Notes under the pieces: generated by a model
What the model saw: the letters and a program-made list of their open reading frames with translations, nothing else
Database searches by the model: none
Told to the model about the DNA's origin: nothing
Made by a program: the position numbers and the translations under genes
Shown here: piece after piece, positions 7,671 to 12,936 of the stretch
Layout: each line of letters starts with the position of its first letter
Position numbering within the stretch: the first letter of the stretch is position 1
Source: Methylacidiphilum caldifontis
GTDB taxonomy: Bacteria; Verrucomicrobiota; Verrucomicrobiia; Methylacidiphilales; CAMAQI01
Assembly (NCBI GenBank): GCA_945860255.1
Contig: CAMAQI010000017.1
Coordinates: forward strand, 1-23,420
Direction of reading: 5' to 3'
DNA: 23,420 bases

Positions 7671-8083
7671 AAGAGCCCTCTTGGCTTTTAGATGGCTGTT
7701 CCTTGGTTGCCCTTTTTGCAACAGATCATCTCCATCATCGAAAAATGAAAAAATGGTTCGAAAAAAGAGTTCAAAGTTTTGCGACCTGTTCGGTGACACA
7801 AGGAACGCTTTTGAGGCTTCTTCTCACCTTAGATAAAACTCTGACAAGTGATCAGGCGTGGTCGGTTCTTCGAGCGGTTGTCCAACATCCCTTCCACGAA
7901 TTTTGGGACGATGGATTTTCCTATTTAGAGATTCATCCAAAGTTGATTCAAGGACACCGCCAAATCACGGATGCGTGGCTGGTGGAATTGGCCCGAAAAC
8001 GAAAAGGGAGGCTCGCCACGTTGGATCTCCAACTTGCGGAAATGTATCCTCGAGATGTTCAACTCATCACGGATTTTAATTAA
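7649..8083 (+). CDS. vapC: VapC-like toxin, PIN-domain RNase
   Basis: A 144-residue PIN-domain protein, the presumed RNase toxin of this module. Acidic residues at expected places: the first Asp in SWLLDGCSLVALF, an Asp in HRQITDAWLVELA and one in GRLATLDLQLA. The usual glutamate of the second motif is replaced by Gln in CSVTQGTLLRLL, which occurs in one VapC subgroup. An alternative GTG start at 7667 overlaps the antitoxin stop as GTGA and would put the first Asp nearer the N-terminus, as usual. The stop codon overlaps the ATG of the ArsR-methyltransferase by one base (TAATG), so the three genes are probably translationally coupled. Confidence 0.85.
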   Translation: MEGKPPVKEPSWLLDGCSLVALFATDHLHHRKMKKWFEKRVQSFATCSVTQGTLLRLLLTLDKTLTSDQAWSVLRAVVQHPFHEFWDDGFSYLEIHPKLIQGHRQITDAWLVELARKRKGRLATLDLQLAEMYPRDVQLITDFN

Positions 8084-9021
8084 TGGCGCTCTCTCTTCGT
8101 ACCGCATGGCAAGCGCTCACTGATCCGACGCGACTTCGTATTATGGCTCTTCTTCAGAGGGAGGAGTTAACCGTTGCTGAGCTGCAGGAGATCTTAAATA
8201 TCGGGCAGTCCGGAATTTCGATGCATCTGGGAATTTTGCGAACGAGCGGATTGGCGGAGGCTCGTAAGGAGGGGAAGTTTTCCTATTATCGAGTTCCAGA
8301 GATTCAAGAGGTGGCGGGTCAAAAGCTTCTTGAGGCGGCGATGGGAAGTGTCAGTGAGCTTTCCGAGGCAGAGAGCGATCGTGCGGCTTTGAAGCTGGTG
8401 ACGCAGAAACGCCGGGAGGTAGCGCAGAATTATTTCAATCAGGTGGCGGGTCGACTCTCCAAAGCCCCCTGTCCCGGTCGAGGATGGTCGGCGGTCGGGC
8501 CCTTGCTGGCGCATTTGATTCCTCGCTGTGTGATTGCAGATCTGGGAGCGGGAGAGGGATGGCTTTCGCAATTGATGGCGCAGCATGCGGAGAAGGTGAT
8601 TGCGGTCGATAACTCACCGAAGATGGTGGAGTTTGGCAGCAAAGAGGCGAAACGACGAAAGCTGAAGAATCTGGAATATCGACTAGGGGATTTGGCGCAT
8701 CCGCCGATTGATCCGAATTCGATCGATTATGTGATCATGAGTCAGGCGCTCCATCACGCGGTGAATCCGGCACATTCGATTCAAGCGGCGGCAAAACTTC
8801 TGAAAGTCGGAGGTCGGCTGATTATTTTGGATTTAAATGCCCACTCCTTTGATCGAGCCCGGGAGCTTTTGGGGGATACCTGGCTGGGGTTTCGGGAGGT
8901 GGAGCTTCGGAAATGGCTGCAAGAGGCGGGGTTAAGTAATTTACGATTTCAATTGTTGGAGACCGAGAGTGGCCCATTCAAAGTTCAACCGGCTTTGATC
9001 TGTGGCGAGAAAGTGAAGTGA
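8083..9021 (+). CDS. ArsR-family regulator fused to a SAM-dependent methyltransferase domain (SahR-like)
   Basis: A 312-residue two-domain protein. Residues ~1-75 form an ArsR winged helix-turn-helix (ALTDPTRLRIMALL, then VAELQEILNIGQSGISMHL, then SYYRV). Residues ~140-300 form a class I methyltransferase fold with the SAM/SAH loop VIADLGAGEGWLSQLMA, a VIMSQALHHAV segment and GGRLIILDL. This layout matches the SahR group, described as S-adenosylhomocysteine-responsive regulators of methionine-cycle genes in Proteobacteria. Its position divergent from metK-ahcY supports that role. The methyltransferase domain probably senses SAH/SAM; catalysis is unproven. Its start overlaps the vapC stop, so it seems to depend on the TA promoter, an unusual arrangement. 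Naming it SahR is inference. Confidence 0.87.
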   Translation: MALSLRTAWQALTDPTRLRIMALLQREELTVAELQEILNIGQSGISMHLGILRTSGLAEARKEGKFSYYRVPEIQEVAGQKLLEAAMGSVSELSEAESDRAALKLVTQKRREVAQNYFNQVAGRLSKAPCPGRGWSAVGPLLAHLIPRCVIADLGAGEGWLSQLMAQHAEKVIAVDNSPKMVEFGSKEAKRRKLKNLEYRLGDLAHPPIDPNSIDYVIMSQALHHAVNPAHSIQAAAKLLKVGGRLIILDLNAHSFDRARELLGDTWLGFREVELRKWLQEAGLSNLRFQLLETESGPFKVQPALICGEKVK

Positions 9022-9088
9022 TCGCGACCCGCAATCGCTCCCGATCTCTATTCCCTATTAAAGAAATGGTTTAAATAGAGTTTTATAA

Positions 9089-9122
9089 CCTTGGCGAATT
9101 TTGTATTTAACTTGGCGGTTAA
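9089..9122. repeat. CTTGGCG-type repeat
   Basis: CCTTGGCG, 14 intervening bases and AACTTGGCGGTTAA. A second copy lies at 12877-12930 and is split there by the 23-base insert. The unit belongs to the same style of short periodic repeats as the others in this window. Confidence 0.6.
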
Positions 9123-9172
9123 CCCTCCCTTTCTCCTCAGGGTGACCCACATGGCACAGCTGTGGGGGTTAA
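9119..9172. terminator. Stem-loop between convergent genes
   Basis: TTAACCC (9119) pairs with GGGTTAA (ending 9172), and inside it CCCACA (9146) pairs with TGTGGG (ending 9166). It lies between the ends of the ArsR-methyltransferase gene and yraN, where a two-way terminator is expected. T-tracts are weak, so it may simply be another repeat. Confidence 0.4.
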
Positions 9173-9177
9173 ATCTC

Positions 9178-9624
9178 TTAGATAATCTCTAATCGGGGGG
9201 TCCACCGACATTCCCAGGAATAGGAAGAATAAATGAGCACCTCCACCGCATCGAAACGAAAGGTCGGGGGATGAGGGAGCCTCAGAGAGCGAAGATAGAG
9301 ACGTGAGGCTTTACGAAGCCGTTTCCTTTTTTTCCAATCAATCGCAAAAATTGGATGATCGGTTAGCTCTAAATCCCGCGTTTTGACCTCCACAAAAACA
9401 AGGATCTCACCATCAACAGCGATCCAATCGATCTCTCCACAAGGCATCCGAACATTTTGAAGCAGCAATCGAAACCCTTTCTGACGAAGGAATTGCCCCG
9501 CACGCCACTCCCCCCATCGCCCGAGCTCCTGCGATCCCGTCGGGACTCGACGATCGACGATTCTCCAACGCCATAAATCTTGAAGATGCTGCGATCTTCG
9601 TTTGAACCAATTTTCCCAAGTCAT
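9178..9624 (-). CDS. yraN: YraN/UPF0102 family protein (endonuclease-like fold)
   Basis: A 148-residue protein of the UPF0102/YraN family, which has a predicted Holliday-junction-resolvase-like PD-(D/E)XK fold and no settled function. Family motifs: ELGRWGEWRAGQFLRQKGF, NVRMPCGEIDWIAVDGE and ILVFVEVKTRD; the E...D...EVK set is complete. The frame extends 14 codons upstream to a GTG at 9666. I prefer the ATG at 9624 because ACGGAGA directly precedes it and the family has a short N-terminus. It is convergent with the ArsR-methyltransferase gene and apparently a single-gene unit. Confidence 0.88.
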   Translation of the reverse strand: MTWENWFKRRSQHLQDLWRWRIVDRRVPTGSQELGRWGEWRAGQFLRQKGFRLLLQNVRMPCGEIDWIAVDGEILVFVEVKTRDLELTDHPIFAIDWKKRKRLRKASRLYLRSLRLPHPPTFRFDAVEVLIYSSYSWECRWTPRLEII

Positions 9625-9703
9625 TCTCCGTCGATGGGAGAGAAACCTATCGAAGACAAGGGGCACTCCGATACAAAACTCCGAGCAGAGGAAGAGGGAT
9701 TGA

Positions 9704-9836
9704 TTAAAACATTTTCACGCGAAGCCGCGAAGTTTCCCAAGTCTCCTCCCGAAAAGGCAAATGATTTTTTCGTTTCAAAATTCCTGTGGGGAGAACCTTG
9801 GGAAGCTTTGTGGCTTTGCGTGAAAAATGTTTTTAA
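9704..9836. repeat. 133-bp inverted-repeat hairpin element
   Basis: The left arm 9704-9741 (TTAAAACATTTTCACGCGAAG, then CCGCGAAGTTTCCCAAG) is nearly the reverse complement of 9797-9836. Pairing continues inward with CTCCTCCC against GTGGGGAG. The arms contain CACGCGAAG/CTTTGCGTG periodic units. An open frame (9580-9972, +) runs across it but has no family features. A diverged relative of the left arm is seen inside the large palindrome near 3899-3940 (TCTCCCAAGATTCCTCCCC). Confidence 0.8.
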
Positions 9837-9857
9837 AAATCCGCTTCACAACTTTGC

Positions 9858-9902
9858 CCCGACCTGTCGGGACTGTGTCATTCCCCGTTCCATGGGGACA
9901 GT
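9858..9902. repeat. Two small GC-rich stem-loops
   Basis: CCCGACCTGTCGGG (9858-9871, 6-bp stem, 2-base loop), then ACTGT...CCCC/GGGGACAGT (9872-9902). They fill the gap between the hairpin element and the PIN remnant. The rest of 9625-9984 shows no gene besides that remnant. Confidence 0.5.
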
Positions 9903-9922
9903 TGCTTCGTGTGAGACTGATT

Positions 9923-10006
9923 TTACCAAATTGTTTTCACCGCATACTGAGCGATTAAACGATCGGGGGTGATCAACGGTTGATCTAAAAGCTGAGCAGT
10001 TGCCAT
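9923..10006 (-). pseudogene. C-terminal remnant of a PIN-domain toxin
   Basis: In a frame different from the overlapping antitoxin, the minus strand reads ATAQLLDQPLITPDRLIAQY, then AVKTIW and stop. This is the classic C-terminus of PIN toxins paired with Phd antitoxins (ATA..L..PLIT.D..I..Y.VKTIW). Upstream of about base 10006 the similarity ends and no toxin N-terminus exists. Most of the toxin, with at least two of its catalytic acids, is therefore deleted. The last ~7 codons of the phd gene run through this remnant. Confidence 0.72.
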
Positions 10007-10254
10007 CCATCCCATTCCTTGGAAGGAAGGGGCTGAACCAACTTCAAAGCACTCCCTTTAGATTTTAATTTTCCGTAATACTTTCGGGATTTAAATTTTT
10101 GGAGTCGCTCCTCGAACGGACTGTTTTGAACGGGAGTTAACTTCAGAAGTACATCTCCCCGGGTGCCGCGACGAATCAACACGGTCTCCCCACTCATCAC
10201 CTCACGGACTAACTTCGAAAAATGAGTTTTCGCTTCATGTATGGCGTACGTCAT
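9985..10254 (-). CDS. phd: Orphan Phd/YefM-type antitoxin with altered C-terminus
   Basis: An 89-residue protein with the Phd/YefM N-terminal domain: MTYAIHEAKTHFSKLVREVM, then SGETVLIRRGTRGDVLLKLTPV. This fold binds operator DNA and the C-terminal tail neutralises the toxin. The start at 10254 is set by AAGGAGGA 11 nt upstream; a 17-codon upstream extension is rejected. No intact toxin gene follows. The end (KEWDGWQLLSF) is read out of frame from the toxin remnant, so the native antitoxin tail appears to have been replaced by a deletion. Without a partner it may survive as a repressor, as an anti-toxin against related modules, or as a decaying gene. A palindromic repeat lies just upstream. 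Confidence 0.87.
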   Translation of the reverse strand: MTYAIHEAKTHFSKLVREVMSGETVLIRRGTRGDVLLKLTPVQNSPFEERLQKFKSRKYYGKLKSKGSALKLVQPLPSKEWDGWQLLSF

Positions 10255-10311
10255 AATATTAGTCCTCCTTAGTCTACTTTTACGATAAGTCAATTTCCTG
10301 CTCACGATCCC

Positions 10312-10480
10312 CAGTGGGAGATCCGTGCAAAGTCGTCAAGGGGGAACAAAAAAGAGCGATTAACCCACAAGATGAAAATCTTAAACCACTAATCTCCGCT
10401 GATTAGCACTTATAAAAGAAATTATATTTAAATTTTATCAGCGAGAATTAGCGAAGATTAGCGGTTCAATTTCCTCGCTC
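10312..10480. repeat. TA-associated palindromic repeat, copy 1
   Basis: One edge is CAGTGGGAGATCCGTGCAAAG followed by TCGTCAAG. The palindrome follows: AACCACTAATCTCCGCTGAT at 10384, pairing with AGAATTAGCGAAGATTAGCGGTT ending at 10466. It fills the whole space between phd and the stop codon of the next vapC. Confidence 0.8.
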
Positions 10481-10852
10481 TTAGTGATTCGCTTTATACG
10501 GAATCCGAACCCACGGTTTTCGAGGATCAAAATCTTTTAAGTTTCGAGTGACCAAAAGACAGTGATGAACCTGCGCCGTTGCAGCGATCAAGGCATCGGG
10601 TAGTCTAATCTTTTCTTTTTGCCGAATCCGAACCCCTTCCTCAGAAATCTCTTGATCGATTTCGATGATTTTAAAATTCTCTAAAAATTCCCGAGCACTC
10701 TTTTGCTCTTTTTCATTTTCTGCTCCCACCATGACCTCAATCCAGGAGATCCGGGAAATAAAACGATGACGATAGATCTCAATCTCTTTTTTGGCCTCCG
10801 AAATACCGTTCAAAAAATCAATTAAAATATTGGTATCAAAAAGAGCCTTCAT
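10481..10852 (-). CDS. vapC: VapC-like toxin, PIN-domain RNase
   Basis: A 123-residue PIN toxin starting MKALFDTNILIDFLNG. All four catalytic acidic positions can be placed: FDTN, SWIEVMVGAE, RLPDALIAATA and the N/D cluster TRNLKDFD. PIN toxins of this kind cleave tRNA or rRNA. The open frame extends 52 codons further, but the ATG at 10852 overlaps the antitoxin stop as ATGA and puts the first Asp at residue 6, as is usual. GGGAGA precedes it. The C-terminus ends directly at the palindromic repeat. Confidence 0.92.
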   Translation of the reverse strand: MKALFDTNILIDFLNGISEAKKEIEIYRHRFISRISWIEVMVGAENEKEQKSAREFLENFKIIEIDQEISEEGVRIRQKEKIRLPDALIAATAQVHHCLLVTRNLKDFDPRKPWVRIPYKANH

Positions 10853-11076
10853 TTCTCCCATTCTCCCCGGATTTTTCTTTGGTACTGGAGTCCATCGACT
10901 TTCTTCGCTTTCCACGCTCCAAATCCCGTGAGTGATTCCCCTTTTGCTGGAGATTTCTGGGAAAGATAATAACCCACTGCCTCCTGAACAATCCTCATCC
11001 GAGGACACTTTCGATGCCGAGCGATTTTATCCAGAGCATCGACCTGCTCCTGAGAAAAATTAATCAATACTTTCAT
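10849..11076 (-). CDS. vapB: VapB-like ribbon-helix-helix antitoxin
   Basis: A 75-residue antitoxin. MKVLINFSQEQVDALDKIAR, then KCPRMRIVQEAVGYYL, is a ribbon-helix-helix domain. The tail GFGAWKAKKVDGLQYQRKIR, then GEW, is typical of antitoxins that bind PIN toxins. It is first in the operon, with a 4-bp overlap to the toxin. There is no Shine-Dalgarno sequence; the promoter -10 box ends 7 nt before the ATG. The perfect dyad ATATCGATAT (11088-11097) in the promoter spacer is a plausible operator. Confidence 0.9.
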   Translation of the reverse strand: MKVLINFSQEQVDALDKIARHRKCPRMRIVQEAVGYYLSQKSPAKGESLTGFGAWKAKKVDGLQYQRKIRGEWEK

Positions 11077-11083
11077 AAAAAGT

Positions 11084-11111
11084 ATGATATATCGATATTG
11101 TATATCTTCAA
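11084..11111 (-). promoter_or_regulatory. Promoter of the second vapBC pair
   Basis: On the minus strand TTGAAG (11111-11106), a 16-bp spacer and TATCAT (11089-11084), ending 7 nt before the vapB ATG. The spacer holds the palindrome ATATCGATAT, a candidate antitoxin operator. Confidence 0.6.
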
Positions 11112-11145
11112 CCTTTTTCGACTTTGAGAGAAAACCATTATTCTT

Positions 11146-11308
11146 CAGTGGGAGACTCTCGACGAGTCGTCAAGAGCGCGTAATAAGAGGGATTAATTTC
11201 CAAGACAAAAAATCTTAAACCACTGATTAGCACTTATAAAACAAATTTAATTTGAATTTTATCAGAGAGAATTAGCGAAGATTAGTGGTTCGTTTCTTTG
11301 TTTTATCC
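11146..11308. repeat. TA-associated palindromic repeat, copy 2
   Basis: Edge CAGTGGGAGACTCTCGACGA, then GTCGTCAAG. Palindrome arms AACCACTGATTAGCACTTAT at 11218 and AGAATTAGCGAAGATTAGTGGTT ending at 11290. The left arm is shorter than in copy 1, missing about 10 bases. It lies 35 bp upstream of the vapB -35 box and 11 bp from the next vapC stop. Confidence 0.8.
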
Positions 11309-11318
11309 TTTACCGAAT

Positions 11319-11786
11319 TTAAATTGCTGAAATCTCTTCAAGACTATAAATCGTGAGTTCTTCACTCCCCGCAAAATCACCAGGATTTAAAGTCAAAAGA
11401 TGTCTCACTCCCGCCACTTTCATCGTCGCAACGATATTCAAATCATGAATCTTCGCTCCCGTCACTCTGTTCCCCCTGAAAGTTTTCAATAATTCCCGAT
11501 GAACGGTCAAATGCTCCGCAAGGAAAACGGTCACGGACCGAAACTTCTCCACATTTTGAGCTACCTCTGGGATGCCCAGACCTAAGCCATTTGCAGAAAC
11601 CGGGCTTGTCGCCACCACCAAATATTCGCGCAACACCTGACCGCTCAGGCAAAGGGTAAACTCTTTTTGCATCGCATTTCTGAATAAATCGATCGCGGTC
11701 CGATGCCCCTTCCTCCGTGAATCCGTTGCCGTCAAAAGGATATTCGTATCGACAAATACCTTCTCCCCCGCCTTAATTTTTTTCAT
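11319..11786 (-). CDS. PIN-domain toxin
   Basis: A 155-residue PIN-domain protein. Acidic residues: KVFVDTNILLTAT, QVLREYLVVAT, AKIHDLNIVATMKV and LTLNPGDFAG, so the catalytic set looks complete. The segment after TSPVSANGLGLG is longer than in minimal VapC proteins. The start at the ATG at 11786 (MKKIKAGEKVFVDTN) is preferred over the 16-codon upstream extension. It overlaps the end of a 51-residue antitoxin gene by 14 bp, so expression is coupled. Confidence 0.9.
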   Translation of the reverse strand: MKKIKAGEKVFVDTNILLTATDSRRKGHRTAIDLFRNAMQKEFTLCLSGQVLREYLVVATSPVSANGLGLGIPEVAQNVEKFRSVTVFLAEHLTVHRELLKTFRGNRVTGAKIHDLNIVATMKVAGVRHLLTLNPGDFAGSEELTIYSLEEISAI

Positions 11787-11928
11787 CGGCGTAAATCTCC
11801 TCGCGATTCCACAAATGATCCCCTCCGACCCCAACAGTATTTAATTGAAAATTGATTTCATCCTTTGGCAAAGGGATCTTCACCGCCTCCTCCAATAATC
11901 GCTGCATTTCCCCCTTATCCGATTTCAT
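11773..11928 (-). CDS. Short antitoxin (51 residues) partner of the PIN toxin
   Basis: A gene of 51 codons beginning MKSDKGEMQRLLEEAVKIPL and ending NREEIYADEKN. Length and position match an antitoxin: it lies immediately before the PIN toxin, overlaps it by 14 bp, and is preceded by a near-consensus promoter ending 6 nt from its ATG. It lacks a recognisable N-terminal DNA-binding domain; what is visible is one amphipathic helix (MQRLLEEAVKI) and an acidic tail, as in toxin-wrapping peptides. I do not recognise the family. It could be a truncated antitoxin, but the start, promoter and overlap are all coherent. Confidence 0.78.
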   Translation of the reverse strand: MKSDKGEMQRLLEEAVKIPLPKDEINFQLNTVGVGGDHLWNREEIYADEKN

Positions 11929-11934
11929 ACTAAT

Positions 11935-11963
11935 TTTATAATGATACTGTTATATTTTGTCAA
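11935..11963 (-). promoter_or_regulatory. Strong promoter of the short antitoxin-PIN operon
   Basis: On the minus strand TTGACA (11963-11958), a 17-bp spacer and TATAAA (11940-11935), almost perfect consensus. The ATG at 11928 starts 7 nt past the -10 box, so the mRNA would begin at the start codon. Confidence 0.8.
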
Positions 11964-12022
11964 ACGGCAGAAGGTTTATTTGTGTTACTTGGTGAAATAA
12001 GCTTTATAAAATTTATTGATTC

Positions 12023-12406
12023 TTAAAAAATTTTTAACCCATATCGAACAAAAGGCTCAAAATCAGCCCGGTTGTTCGTCGCTAATTTCGCATTCGCAAT
12101 GATCGCCGTTCCAGCGATCATCGAATCTATACGATGTTGGCGTTTTCGTTGGATCGCGTTGAAAAGACGAGCTGACTCACACGCTTCGGATTCCCCAAAG
12201 GGAAGAATTTCAGAAAGAAAAGAACGGAGCGTCATGACTTGATTTTCCGTCACTGGCCCACAAAGAAATTCAAACCAGACGGGCATGGGAACTATTAATT
12301 GTTCTCCTGATCTCACCCATTCGATGAGTGATACAGATTCTCTCGTTCCCTGAACAATTCCCCGAATCAAATAATTCGTGTCGAGGCAGATCATTCTTTT
12401 CGCCAT
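12023..12406 (-). CDS. vapC: VapC-like toxin, PIN-domain RNase
   Basis: A 127-residue PIN toxin: MICLDTNYLIRG (first Asp), WFEFLCGPV (Glu), HRIDSMIAGTAI (Asp), TNNRADFEPF (last acidic site). Two starts are possible. The ATG at 12406 has AGAGGA upstream and overlaps the antitoxin by 16 bp. The ATG at 12394 forms an ATGA overlap with the antitoxin stop. I keep the first because of the ribosome binding site. About 50 bp of AT-rich sequence separates its stop from the -35 of the next TA operon; there is no full palindromic repeat there, unlike the other two junctions. Confidence 0.92.
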   Translation of the reverse strand: MAKRMICLDTNYLIRGIVQGTRESVSLIEWVRSGEQLIVPMPVWFEFLCGPVTENQVMTLRSFLSEILPFGESEACESARLFNAIQRKRQHRIDSMIAGTAIIANAKLATNNRADFEPFVRYGLKIF

Positions 12407-12660
12407 CGTTTACGATCCTCTCGAACCTGTTTCAGGAATAACTCTGCTTGTTTTGAATCAAGACCGCCTCCCTCACGATGGAGTTTTTGAAGAAGGGGTA
12501 CCGGATCGGGCCTTTTATTTTGAATCATTCCTTCCGCCTGCTCCACCGATCGTCGTACGACCTCGGCCTGGGAGACCTGCCACTGCTTCGCCAGACGCTT
12601 GAGTCGCTGAGCCGTCACCGCATCCAATGCAAATGTTGTCCGATGAGTCATTTTAGCCAT
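12391..12660 (-). CDS. vapB: VapB-like ribbon-helix-helix antitoxin
   Basis: An 89-residue antitoxin, MAKMTHRTTFALDAVTAQRL, then KRLAKQWQVSQAEVVRRSV, a ribbon-helix-helix domain, followed by a charged C-terminal helix (LDSKQAELFLKQVREDRKRW) for toxin binding. The start at 12660 is chosen because a promoter -10 ends 7 nt before it. The ATG at 12651 (MTHR) is also possible, and the 15-codon extension to 12705 would run through the promoter. It overlaps the vapC gene. Direct repeats in the promoter suggest autoregulation. Confidence 0.9.
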   Translation of the reverse strand: MAKMTHRTTFALDAVTAQRLKRLAKQWQVSQAEVVRRSVEQAEGMIQNKRPDPVPLLQKLHREGGGLDSKQAELFLKQVREDRKRWRKE

Positions 12661-12695
12661 ACCATCAGATATACCATCACTTTTTATCTTTTCAA
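12659..12695 (-). promoter_or_regulatory. Promoter of the third minus-strand vapBC pair with direct repeats
   Basis: On the minus strand TTGAAA (12695-12690), a 16-bp spacer and TATATC (12673-12668), ending 7 nt before the ATG. TGATGGTAT occurs twice, 12 bp apart (12679-12671 and 12667-12659), flanking the -10 box, as expected for a ribbon-helix-helix operator. Confidence 0.65.
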
Positions 12696-12712
12696 GAATT
12701 CTCATCCTTTTG

Positions 12713-12885
12713 AAGTGGGAGATTCAGGCAAAGTCGTCAAGAGAAGGAAAAAAAGAGATTAACCGTCAAACGAACAATTTTTAACCACTGATCTTCACTA
12801 ATTGACACTTATAATTCAAATTTCATCTCAATTATATAAGCGAAAATAAGTGAAGATTAGCGGTTAGATTTTCTTTCTTGGCGTT
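12713..12885. repeat. TA-associated palindromic repeat, copy 3
   Basis: Edge AAGTGGGAGATTCAGGCAAAG, then TCGTCAAG. Palindrome arms AACCACTGATCTTCACTAAT at 12783 and AATAAGTGAAGATTAGCGGTT ending at 12865. It lies 17 bp upstream of the vapB -35 box and runs into a CTTGGCG-type repeat. Confidence 0.8.
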
Positions 12886-12930
12886 TTTCTGCCCCGTACT
12901 CTTTGTCGGGGTTGCCTCTAACTTGGCGGT
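12877..12930. repeat. CTTGGCG-type repeat interrupted by a 23-base insert
   Basis: CTTGGCG at 12877 and TAACTTGGCGGT ending at 12930 match the copy at 9089-9122. Here the spacer is enlarged and contains the 23-base sequence at 12889-12911 (CTGCCCCGTACTCTTTGTCG, then GGG). Confidence 0.65.
12889..12911 (+). repeat. 23-base inverted repeat near the 3' side of the aas gene
   Basis: A perfect reverse complement of 16523-16545. It can itself fold (CCCCG, 10-base loop, CGGGG). The two copies bracket the acyltransferase/synthetase gene. Confidence 0.85.
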
Positions 12931-12936
12931 ATAATC

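Noticed and set aside
9580..9972. 130-codon plus-strand frame
   Set aside because: It overlaps the yraN start region and the hairpin element; no domain, no ribosome binding site.
10312..12885. Integron attC sites: TA units in one orientation with palindromic spacers
   Set aside because: The repeats lack the paired RYYYAAC/GTTRRRY boxes of attC, genes have their own promoters, one junction lacks a repeat, and no integrase is in the window.
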